Source: Candidatus Segatella violae (GTDB lineage Bacteria > Bacteroidota > Bacteroidia > Bacteroidales > Bacteroidaceae). From it: a stretch of DNA of 10,909 nucleotides. Shown in pieces: positions 1-6,180 of the stretch. Where the stretch lies: positions 48,365 to 59,273 of the forward strand of contig DJSH01000047.1 of NCBI GenBank assembly GCA_002440225.1, in the 5' to 3' direction. Numbering within the stretch: position 1 is the stretch's first letter; each line of letters starts with the position of its first letter. Below the pieces are notes generated by a model that ran no database searches, was not told where the DNA came from, and saw nothing but the letters and a program-made list of their open reading frames with translations. Made by a program: the position numbers and the translations under genes.

Positions 1-35
1 GAGGGAGGCTTTATCGCTATTTTAATATATTTAAT

Positions 36-50
36 ACTCTAACTTAGAGT
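36..50. repeat. Small inverted repeat overlapping the regulator stop codon
   Basis: ACTCTAA-C-TTAGAGT is a perfect 7-bp inverted repeat around one base, and the minus-strand stop codon lies inside it. As RNA it would form a 5-bp hairpin with a 5-nt loop. The downstream minus-strand sequence is A/T rich but has no clear T run, so this is at best a weak terminator. Confidence 0.4.
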
Positions 51-1000
51 TTCACCGTAGAAATATCCACCAAATTATTCACGATAGCATAGATGGTAAG
101 ACCTGCCGGAGAGTGAATCTGAAGCTTTCGGGCGATATTTCTGCGGTGTGTAATCACCGTATTGATGGAGATGAAAAGATGGTCGGCAATCTCTTTGTTG
201 GTCATTCCCTGAACCAAGGCAACGATGACATCCTTCTCACGATCGCTGAGCTGCTCGTCGCTCATCGGCGTCTGGTTAATCATATTGGAAATCTTGGCGC
301 TGACATCATTCTGCTTCAATTTTCGCTCGGCATTTCTGACGGCAGGGATGAAGATTTCCTCCTCCACCTCGGAGTGATGGGCTAGCCATTCCTCATTATT
401 ATATATATCATAGAGGGTGGCACTAAGCTGGTTGTTATGCAGGCCATCGGAAGGCAAATACTTGATGATGATGCTCTTCAACTCCTTCAGTTTCTGATCC
501 ACCTGAACATGATGCTTGGAGAACGTTTCTATATCGAAGTTATAATTGGCATTGCCATCTATAAGTGCCTGAACATAAGGGAATACCATCTTCTCCTCGT
601 ACTTCATGTGATTAGTGATGCTATGAGCATAATCATCATAGAGTTTGAGGATGAGTCGGGCGAGATTATCGTTTTCATCGAGTGCCTCGACCAGCTCCTT
701 GCGAATGAAAGGCAATTGGAAATCTATATAGTAGGCATGGGATGCCCTGAGATAATGCAAAAGAGTAGGCAGCGACAAGCGGTCGGCATTGTCGTACTCC
801 TTGTAACCATTGATAGTGAAGTTGACTACTGCAAGGAATGTGTAAGTATCCACCTTCTGTTCATCGCATACCTCCTTCACGGTCTTGTCTCCGAAGCCCA
901 GGTTAATGCCGAAGCTACCCAAGCTCTGCAAGATGTTGTAGTTGTCTCTGATGATGCCGATCATTTTGTCGTCAGCCTCATACATCTTTTGATTCTTCAT
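44..1000 (-). CDS. Hemerythrin-domain, LuxR-type transcriptional regulator
   Basis: Predicted one-component cytoplasmic regulator of 318 residues. Residues about 15-65 resemble the ScdA/YtfE N-terminal domain, but the usual CCGG motif is replaced by LGFG. Residues about 75-225 form a hemerythrin-like four-helix bundle. H88, H131, E135, H163 or H164, H209 and E213 match the ligand spacing of YtfE/RIC di-iron proteins. Residues 251-310 are a LuxR/GerE helix-turn-helix (LSDREKDVI, MTNKEIADHL, SINTVITHRRNI). There is no receiver domain, so the di-iron site is the likely sensor (oxygen, nitric oxide or iron; inferred). It is divergent from the porin/imelysin/di-haem operon and shares its promoter region, so it may control that operon and itself. 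The start at 1000 gives the full N-terminal domain; a Met at residue 6 is an alternative. The domain calls are strong, the ligand and targets unknown. Confidence 0.88.
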   Translation of the reverse strand: MKNQKMYEADDKMIGIIRDNYNILQSLGSFGINLGFGDKTVKEVCDEQKVDTYTFLAVVNFTINGYKEYDNADRLSLPTLLHYLRASHAYYIDFQLPFIRKELVEALDENDNLARLILKLYDDYAHSITNHMKYEEKMVFPYVQALIDGNANYNFDIETFSKHHVQVDQKLKELKSIIIKYLPSDGLHNNQLSATLYDIYNNEEWLAHHSEVEEEIFIPAVRNAERKLKQNDVSAKISNMINQTPMSDEQLSDREKDVIVALVQGMTNKEIADHLFISINTVITHRRNIARKLQIHSPAGLTIYAIVNNLVDISTVKL

Positions 1001-1008
1001 CTTCTTGT

Positions 1009-1020
1009 ACTTAATTAAGT
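1009..1020. repeat. 12-bp perfect palindrome ACTTAATTAAGT
   Basis: Perfect palindrome in the 5' untranslated region of the minus-strand regulator gene, ending 8 bases before its start codon. It is a possible operator or a small hairpin near the ribosome entry site. Its A+T richness means chance cannot be excluded. Confidence 0.35.
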
Positions 1021-1082
1021 TCTGTACCTAGTTGAAAAACATCCTTATAATCAAGAACATTCATAATGTTTCTTATTCGGCT

Positions 1083-1114
1083 GCAAATTTACAAAAAAGT
1101 TTCGAAACTTGCAA
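1083..1114 (-). promoter_or_regulatory. Bacteroidetes-type promoter of the regulator gene
   Basis: Read on the minus strand, TTGC (1114-1111) is followed by a 19-bp spacer and then TAAATTTGC (1091-1083), a perfect match to the Bacteroidetes -7 consensus TAnnTTTGC. Transcription would start near 1076, leaving a leader of about 75 bases before the start codon at 1000. The spacer holds the palindrome AAGTTTCGAAACTT (1097-1110). Confidence 0.75.
1097..1110. promoter_or_regulatory. 14-bp palindrome in promoter spacer, candidate operator
   Basis: AAGTTTCGAAACTT is a perfect 14-bp palindrome placed exactly between the -33 and -7 elements of the minus-strand regulator promoter. A dimeric repressor bound here would block polymerase. 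The LuxR-type regulator encoded by this promoter is one candidate (inference). Confidence 0.45.
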
Positions 1115-1163
1115 TACCTAGAAATGGGGATGCCCGAGTTTACCAACTTTTAAGTATTGCAAG
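1109..1163. repeat. Inverted repeat CTTGCAATAC / GTATTGCAAG spanning both -33 elements
   Basis: CTTGCAATAC at 1109-1118 and its exact reverse complement GTATTGCAAG at 1154-1163 are 10-bp arms separated by 35 bases. Each arm contains the TTGC -33 element of one of the two divergent promoters. The symmetry may be partly imposed by the promoter elements, but the match reaches beyond them and could be a shared activator site. Confidence 0.55.
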
Positions 1164-1188
1164 AAATTTTAAAACATCGTACCTTTGC
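1157..1188 (+). promoter_or_regulatory. Bacteroidetes-type promoter of the leader RNA and porin operon
   Basis: TTGC (1157-1160), a 19-bp spacer and TACCTTTGC (1180-1188) match the Bacteroidetes sigma-factor consensus TAnnTTTGC. Transcription should start near 1193, directly before the structured RNA. No other TAnnTTTG element is visible between 1200 and the porin start, so this appears to be the operon promoter. Its spacing is identical to that of the divergent promoter. Confidence 0.78.
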
Positions 1189-1192
1189 ACCC

Positions 1193-1352
1193 GAAATCGA
1201 GAAAGAGCGCGGTGATGATTGCCACTCCCGAGCGGCAGAGCTGCGTAATTCCTTATTAGCAAGACAGCTTTTAACGAGCCATCAAGCTTTGAGGAGATAC
1301 TAGGTCTCTAATGTCGAGATCGCAAGCAGATATCCGCGCCTCTTTTCTTTTT
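1193..1352 (+). ncRNA. Structured leader RNA or sRNA with terminator-like closing helix
   Basis: A long-range helix pairs GAAAGAGCGCGG (1201-1212) with CCGCGCCTCTTTTC (1334-1347), with a bulge. Directly inside it TGATG (1213-1217) pairs with CATCA (1280-1284). That arm encloses TGCC/GGCA (1220-1223/1234-1237) and AGCTG/CAGCT (1239-1243/1265-1269), the latter topped by TAAT/ATTA (1246-1249/1255-1258). A second arm pairs GCTT/AAGC (1286-1289/1324-1327) and contains GAGA/TCTC (1294-1297/1305-1308). The layout is a junction closed by one helix, and the U-rich TTTTCTTTTTC overlaps and follows its 3' strand. It could be a cis-acting aptamer whose closing helix acts as a terminator, or a separate sRNA of about 155 nt. 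I do not recognise a known riboswitch core. The pairings were found by eye. Confidence 0.6.
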
Positions 1353-1375
1353 CATATATAAAAAATATATTCCGT

Positions 1376-1411
1376 TCCTAAGAGAGATAGGACGAGTTCC
1401 TAAATATAGGA
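1376..1411 (+). repeat. Tandem palindromes TCCTA-N7-TAGGA and TCCTA-N4-TAGGA
   Basis: Two inverted repeats with identical 5-bp arms sit side by side: TCCTA 1376-1380 with TAGGA 1388-1392, and TCCTA 1398-1402 with TAGGA 1407-1411. They lie between the structured RNA and the porin start. They could be two small RNA hairpins in the mRNA leader or a pair of protein-binding sites. The remainder of 1352-1457 is A-rich leader with no Shine-Dalgarno site, as is usual in this phylum. Confidence 0.45.
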
Positions 1412-1457
1412 TTTAAGGAAAAAGATAAAAAGATAACAAAAATTTCAAAATACAAAG

Positions 1458-2798
1458 ATGAACAGTTTAAGAATTGGATTGATGTCCGCAGCTTTGGTTG
1501 CTGGTTTGGCAACTGCTAGCGCACAGACGACTGCAGCCGACAGTGTGTTTCAACACGCAAAAGGCAATCGATTAAGCGTTGGAGGCTATGGCGAAGTAGC
1601 TTTGTCACGCAACTTTTACAGTGATAATGTTTATCGCTATTCCCGTCCAAAGCAATATGCCAATGACCCAAGCCATGGTCGTTTCGACATTCCTCATGCA
1701 GTAATCTATTTAGGTTATGACTTCGGAAAAGGTTGGACCATGAGTTCTGAGATTGAATTCGAGCATACCGGTACAGGTTCTGCCAATGAGAAGGAATATA
1801 CCGAAGGAGGCGAATGGGAATCAGAAATCGAAAAAGGTGGTGAAGTTGAGCTTGAGCAGTTCTGGATTAACAAGGAAATCAAGAAATGGGCAAACATCAA
1901 AATTGGACACATGGTTGTTCCAGTGGGTATGACCAATGCTCATCATGAGCCTTTGAACTTCTTCACTGTTTATCGTCCTGAGGGAGAAGCAACCATTCTC
2001 CCATGTACATGGCACGACACAGGTATCAGTTTCTGGGGACGTACCAAACATTGGAAATATGAGATTCAATTCTTAGCTGGTTTGGATGCATTCCAATTCA
2101 ATCGTGAGAATTGGGTTCAGAAGGGTGCTGGTTCTTCTTATGAGTTCAAGGTAGCCAACAAGTATGGCTTTGCAGCACGTGTTGATAACTATTCCATCCC
2201 TGGTCTGCGCATCGGTTTGAGCGGCTACTATGGTCAGGCTATGCACAATGGTTATCCTCACGACTTGCAGGGAGACAAATATGACACGAATGGCAACTAC
2301 CAAGGCAAGTTGAAATACGACAACATCAAGGGTACTGTAGCTATCGGCGCCATTGACTTCACATTCAATCGCTTCAACTGGATTGTACGCGGAAACGCAG
2401 ACTATGGATATGTAGGCGATGCAGCTACCATCAACGAGATTAAGCGTAACTTGGCTGCCAACAACTCGCCATATCAGAAGACACCAGTGGGAAAGAACGC
2501 AGTAGATATGTCTATCGAGGCAGGTTACAACATTTTCTCTCAATTTGAGAAATTGCGCCAAGACGACCAAAAACTCTATCTTTTTGGAAGATATGACTAC
2601 TACAACTCTTACATTCCTGCAAAGGATCAAGCTGCATACGACTACACGAAGAAGAATGTAATGACATTCGGTGTCAATTACTATCCTCTTAAGCAAATTG
2701 CAGTTAAGGCAGAATATTCCAAGAGATATCTGAAGAGCAAGTACAACAACGAGCCTTCCGTATCTATCGGTATCGCATACGAAGGATTCTTCCTCTAA
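1458..2798 (+). CDS. Outer-membrane beta-barrel porin, phosphate-selective porin O/P-like
   Basis: Predicted outer-membrane channel of 446 residues. A signal peptide ends at A20-S-A22 before Q23. The rest alternates aromatic and polar residues in short strands (for example IYLGYDFGKGWTM, EIEFEHTG, LYLFGRYDYYNS) and ends in a barrel-type strand, SIGIAYEGFFL. It has a short acidic stretch (EGGEWESEIEKGGEVE, about 116-131) and a His-rich turn (NAHHEP, about 160-165). The look fits the phosphate-selective porin O/P group, but the substrate cannot be read from sequence. It is the first gene of the operon, 77 bases ahead of the imelysin lipoprotein, so a role in passing iron or small anions through the outer membrane, or as a platform for the lipoproteins, is plausible. 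An imelysin neighbour favours iron. There is no Shine-Dalgarno site; the start is set by the signal peptide. Confidence 0.8.
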   Translation: MNSLRIGLMSAALVAGLATASAQTTAADSVFQHAKGNRLSVGGYGEVALSRNFYSDNVYRYSRPKQYANDPSHGRFDIPHAVIYLGYDFGKGWTMSSEIEFEHTGTGSANEKEYTEGGEWESEIEKGGEVELEQFWINKEIKKWANIKIGHMVVPVGMTNAHHEPLNFFTVYRPEGEATILPCTWHDTGISFWGRTKHWKYEIQFLAGLDAFQFNRENWVQKGAGSSYEFKVANKYGFAARVDNYSIPGLRIGLSGYYGQAMHNGYPHDLQGDKYDTNGNYQGKLKYDNIKGTVAIGAIDFTFNRFNWIVRGNADYGYVGDAATINEIKRNLAANNSPYQKTPVGKNAVDMSIEAGYNIFSQFEKLRQDDQKLYLFGRYDYYNSYIPAKDQAAYDYTKKNVMTFGVNYYPLKQIAVKAEYSKRYLKSKYNNEPSVSIGIAYEGFFL

Positions 2799-2813
2799 GA
2801 TTTAGAGGAAGAA
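2787..2813 (+). repeat. Perfect 12-bp hairpin at the end of the porin gene
   Basis: TTCTTCCTCTAA (2787-2798) and TTAGAGGAAGAA (2802-2813) are perfect reverse complements around the 3-base loop GAT. The porin stop codon is part of the left arm. No T run follows, so it looks like an intercistronic processing or stability hairpin, or a weak attenuator, rather than a classic terminator. Confidence 0.65.
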
Positions 2814-2875
2814 CCTTACAATCAATCCTAGAGAAATAAATAACACAATATTAAATAACTCAAAAATCAAACGAA

Positions 2876-4141
2876 ATGATTAAGAAGTATTTTAGAACAT
2901 CTTTGTTCGTTGCACTTAGTGCATTGATGACTTGTGGCTTCACCGCTTGTAGCGATAGCGACGATGACAACAAGACTGAGGTTACTCCAACAGACAACGC
3001 GAAAGCAATGGAAGAAATTGCCAACCAGTATGTTAACAACACGGTAAACTTGACATACAAGGAGTTGGCTGAGCAGACAGGCAAGCTTTACGACAAGTTG
3101 GCTGCTGTTACAGAGAAATTCAAGACAGACCCAAACAGCGTAACACAGGCTGAAATTGATGACATCTGCACAACATTCAAAGAGGCTCGTTCTGAATATG
3201 AGGAGAGCGAGGCATTCCTCTTCGGTGCAGCAACCGACTTCGGAATCGACCCACATATCGACACATGGCCTCTCGATGCTGATGGCTTGGCTACAGCTTT
3301 GAGCAACAGCGCACAGGTAGCAAAGCTCGATGGCGAGGATGGTATCGCTTACGCTAGCGGTAAATTAGGCCAGGAGCTCCTTGGCTTCCATGGCATCGAG
3401 TTCATCATCTTCCGTGATGGTCAGAATCGTACAATCGAGGCTCTCCGTGGCAACGAGACAGATGAGGCATTTGCAGGCAAGACAGTAACAGGTAAGGAAG
3501 AGTTGATTTACGCTACTGCCGTAGCTGGTGACCTTCGTGACAAGTGCTGGCAGATGGAAGTTTCTTGGAACGAGGATGCTCCACAGGCTCACATCGACCG
3601 TGTTGAGGAACTTGAGTTGCCTTATACTGTAAATGGTGGTGAGAAATCATATGGTCAGAACATGTTGCTCGCCTCAAAAGCTGGTAGTACATATGCAACT
3701 TGGGCTGAGGTTATGTCAACTATCTTGATTTCTGGTTGCCAGAACATCTCTAACGAGGTAGCTAACGTAAAGATTGGTAACCCATACTCTGGTGATGACC
3801 CTAACTATATCGAGTCTCCTTATAGCCACATGTCATTCGTTGACTTCAAGGATAACATCATCAGCATCCAGAACTCACTTTATGGTGGTCGTGATGAGAA
3901 TGGCGCACGCAACGAGAACAAGTCTATCATCAAGTATATGAAGGACCACAACTACGAGAACGTGACTGCTCTTGAGACAAGCTTGAAGGAAGCAATTGCC
4001 GCATTGGAGAACTGCCAGTCACAGCTCGGTAGCTTTGTAGGTCATACAACAGATGCTTTGGTAGGTACAGCACAGACCAAGGTGAAGGCTCTCGACACAC
4101 AGTTGACATTGGCTGGAAACTGGTTTGCAACACAGAAATAA
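2876..4141 (+). CDS. Imelysin-family (peptidase M75/EfeO-like) surface lipoprotein
   Basis: Predicted iron-binding lipoprotein of 421 residues. The signal peptide ends in a lipobox with Cys25 (GFTA-C), followed by SDSDDD, which resembles the Bacteroidetes surface-export signal. The mature protein is largely helical. It carries the hallmark GxHxxE motif as G170-F-H172-G-I-E175, plus the conserved stretch GIDPHIDTWPLD near 123-134. Imelysin proteins (IrpA, EfeO, EfeM, ICMP) are linked to iron uptake and are not proven peptidases. In other bacteria imelysin genes often neighbour DUF1111 di-haem genes, as here. It sits between the porin and the two di-haem genes and is very probably co-transcribed with them. 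The neighbours lack EfeU/FTR1 or EfeB, so this is not a standard Efe system. Confidence 0.9.
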   Translation: MIKKYFRTSLFVALSALMTCGFTACSDSDDDNKTEVTPTDNAKAMEEIANQYVNNTVNLTYKELAEQTGKLYDKLAAVTEKFKTDPNSVTQAEIDDICTTFKEARSEYEESEAFLFGAATDFGIDPHIDTWPLDADGLATALSNSAQVAKLDGEDGIAYASGKLGQELLGFHGIEFIIFRDGQNRTIEALRGNETDEAFAGKTVTGKEELIYATAVAGDLRDKCWQMEVSWNEDAPQAHIDRVEELELPYTVNGGEKSYGQNMLLASKAGSTYATWAEVMSTILISGCQNISNEVANVKIGNPYSGDDPNYIESPYSHMSFVDFKDNIISIQNSLYGGRDENGARNENKSIIKYMKDHNYENVTALETSLKEAIAALENCQSQLGSFVGHTTDALVGTAQTKVKALDTQLTLAGNWFATQK

Positions 4142-4166
4142 TTTGCAAACGATAATATAGAATATA

Positions 4167-4213
4167 GCATTCAGGGAGTCATGGAAAGGATCTTTTCATG
4201 ATTCCCTATTGCT
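4167..4213 (+). repeat. Strong intercistronic hairpin before the first di-haem gene
   Basis: GGGAGTCATGGAAAG (4174-4188) pairs over 15 positions, with two G-U pairs, with CTTTTCATGATTCCC (4192-4206) around the loop GAT. AGCA/TGCT (4167-4170/4210-4213) may extend the stem. It lies in the 109-base gap between the imelysin and first di-haem genes. No T run follows, so it is more likely an mRNA processing or stability element than a full terminator. Confidence 0.65.
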
Positions 4214-4250
4214 CATTAAAAGAAATTACACTATTTAATTACAAAATATT

Positions 4251-6041
4251 ATGAATAAGAAAAACAGTTTATATCTGATGATGCTTGCCTCTATGGCATT
4301 GCCTCTCGCTTCCTGTTCAGACGATGACAATGTAAATCCTGGAACAGAAACAGACGCAAACTATGTAGGTAAAGCCACAGGTAATTTTACGGCGGACGAA
4401 TGGTATCCAGGTGGCGAACTCGGAACCACAGAGAACACAACAGCTGGTTGTTATGAAGATGAAACACCAGCAGTGACAGGTGACTTGCTGACAGCCTTTC
4501 ACAAAGGTGAAGCTCTCTTCGAGCGCAATTACACCACTAATACAGCACCATTCAAAGGTTTGGGTCCTGCTTACCTTAGAACATCTTGCATTGACTGCCA
4601 CCCAGGTTATGGTCATGGAAAGGCTCAGCCAACAGGTATTCTGAAAGCTACTTACGGTAATGGCTACCTAATGGCTATTTACCATCCAGCAGACGATGGC
4701 AATAATCCTGATGGCGATCATAGCAACAATGGAGGTTACATAACAGAGGTAACAGGTATGCCACAACAAAAGGCAATTTCTCCATTCCTTCCTCCAATCA
4801 ATGAAGATGACATCAAGATAGAATGGAAAGATGTAGCTTCTATGCCAAGTGGAATCCCTATGAAGTTTAAGGATGGCGAGACATTCAGCTTGCACTATCC
4901 TGTTGTCACTATCCCTACGACAGCTTTCAACACCGATCCACAGCCTTCCAACATCGCTGTGCGATTGGAGTCAACTATTGGAATCATCGGTACAGGATTG
5001 ATTGATGCCATTCCAGAAGATTCCATCATCAAGCAATATGAAGCTGAGGCTGCAAACTTTAAGAAACTGGGATACAACGTTAGCGAATACTTGAATCCAA
5101 CTATGTGGGATGCAGCCAACAACAAAATGGCGACAAGTGCTTGGTATGGTACATTTACCGCATCAGGTGCTTTGGCTAATGGCTCACAACCATCTAGCCA
5201 TGACTACATCAATAGCAAGAAAGAAGTTGTAAATGGTCCTGCTATGCTGAAACGTTATACTTACGCTCTGACACGTGCCACCTTACAGGATGGTCCTGGC
5301 GCCAACGCTATCTGGAACATCACAAACGTAACTCGTAGCGACCGTCCAAAATTGTACACCACAGATGCATGGGCTAAAGCTATGTCAGAAAACGAATCTG
5401 TCATCAAGGCTATCCAGGCAGACCCAAGCTCTCCATACTACGCAAACGGAACTAAAGAGGGAATTGCCGATGCTGTACTTCACCTGCTCAGCCCATCAAC
5501 AAACCAGTTTGACAATCAGTGGCATAATTTCACAGCAGAGCAAGACGATGACAGCTACTATGCCTTCATGGTTTGGCACCGTGGCTTGGCCATTCCTCGC
5601 GCCCGCAATTTGAACGATGCTTCCGTACAGCGTGGTAAGGAACTCTTCATGCAGATGGGCTGTGCTAGTTGCCACCGCCCTTCTTGGACTACAGGCAACG
5701 ACAATTACTGGATTTCAGACAACATCAAGGGTAGAGCTCTTCCACAATATCCAAACCAGAAGATTTATCCTTACTCTGACTTCATTCAGCACAAGCTCGA
5801 CATGATCAATGATATTCATGGATCTTGGTGCCGTACCACTCCACTTTGGGGTCGTGGCTTGTCACTTGCCAACACTGGTGCAGAAGAGCGTATGCACGAC
5901 TGCCGTGCACGCAATGAAGTAGAGGCTATCATGTGGCACTGCTACAGCAAGAACAGCCAGGCATACTGGTCTGCAAAGCAATTCTATGACTTGAGCAAGT
6001 CAGATCGTGACGCAGTAGTTAAGTTCTTGCGCTCTATCTAA
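4251..6041 (+). CDS. Di-haem oxidoreductase (DHOR/DUF1111) lipoprotein, copy 1
   Basis: Predicted c-type di-haem lipoprotein of 596 residues. The signal peptide ends in a perfect lipobox, L19-A-S-C22, followed by SDDD, which matches the surface-export signal. Two haem-binding CxxCH motifs are present: C113-I-D-C116-H117 and C471-A-S-C474-H475. The wide spacing and the motifs WYPGGELGTTENT (near the N-terminus), CHPGYGHG and TTPLWGRGLSLANTG fit the DHOR family, called thiol oxidoreductase or putative peroxidase in databases. The true reaction is unknown; electron transfer or iron-redox chemistry beside the imelysin is the likely role. Further cysteines in AGCYEDE, WCRTTP and HDCRA are shared with copy 2; the one in WHCYSKN is unique. 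Compared with copy 2 it has an insertion around residues 262-330. Haem attachment should need CcsBA, encoded from 9039. Confidence 0.9.
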   Translation: MNKKNSLYLMMLASMALPLASCSDDDNVNPGTETDANYVGKATGNFTADEWYPGGELGTTENTTAGCYEDETPAVTGDLLTAFHKGEALFERNYTTNTAPFKGLGPAYLRTSCIDCHPGYGHGKAQPTGILKATYGNGYLMAIYHPADDGNNPDGDHSNNGGYITEVTGMPQQKAISPFLPPINEDDIKIEWKDVASMPSGIPMKFKDGETFSLHYPVVTIPTTAFNTDPQPSNIAVRLESTIGIIGTGLIDAIPEDSIIKQYEAEAANFKKLGYNVSEYLNPTMWDAANNKMATSAWYGTFTASGALANGSQPSSHDYINSKKEVVNGPAMLKRYTYALTRATLQDGPGANAIWNITNVTRSDRPKLYTTDAWAKAMSENESVIKAIQADPSSPYYANGTKEGIADAVLHLLSPSTNQFDNQWHNFTAEQDDDSYYAFMVWHRGLAIPRARNLNDASVQRGKELFMQMGCASCHRPSWTTGNDNYWISDNIKGRALPQYPNQKIYPYSDFIQHKLDMINDIHGSWCRTTPLWGRGLSLANTGAEERMHDCRARNEVEAIMWHCYSKNSQAYWSAKQFYDLSKSDRDAVVKFLRSI

Positions 6042-6100
6042 AAATGTGGTCTAAAAAGCTGACAGATTACATACAGAAAAATTAGTATAAATTACAACAT

Positions 6101-6159
6101 CAGAATCAATGCTCCTCAAGGATGGAGGTCTACTTCCATCTTTAAGGAGCATTATTCTG
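6101..6159 (+). repeat. Long near-perfect hairpin before the second di-haem gene
   Basis: The arms 6101-6126 and 6135-6159 pair almost throughout: CAGAAT/ATTCTG, AATGCTCCT/AGGAGCATT, a short AAG/TTT piece with one G-U pair, and GATGGA/TCCATC, around an 8-base loop. There is one bulged C (6107) and one C-A mismatch (6117/6144). It ends 21 bases before the di-haem start at 6181. No T run follows. It could be an RNase-processing or stability element, an attenuator, or a remnant of a small inverted-repeat element. Confidence 0.7.
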
Positions 6160-6180
6160 CTTATCAAGAAATCAAGCAAG

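Noticed and set aside
437..1018. Long plus-strand open frame of 193 codons opposite the regulator
   Set aside because: It lies entirely antisense to a well-supported hemerythrin-LuxR gene, has no family features, and reads as the shadow of that gene.
1193..1352. Cobalamin or TPP riboswitch, 6S RNA or tmRNA identity for the leader RNA
   Set aside because: The GCCAC and GGTGATG stretches recall cobalamin elements, but the conserved core order is absent. The interior is branched rather than one long bubble as in 6S RNA, and the length and ends do not fit tmRNA.
2073..2696. 207-codon minus-strand open frame within the porin gene
   Set aside because: It is antisense to the porin and has no recognisable domain or ribosome site; it arises from the codon pattern of the real gene.
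1458..4141. Standard EfeUOB iron transporter or TonB-dependent iron uptake locus
   Set aside because: No FTR1-like permease, DyP peroxidase, TonB box receptor or SusD-like protein is present; only the imelysin component recalls the Efe system.
6109..6180. In-frame upstream ATG extending the second di-haem protein by 24 residues
   Set aside because: The ATG lies inside a long hairpin and the extension would bury the lipoprotein signal peptide. The ATG at 6181 gives a canonical signal and lipobox.
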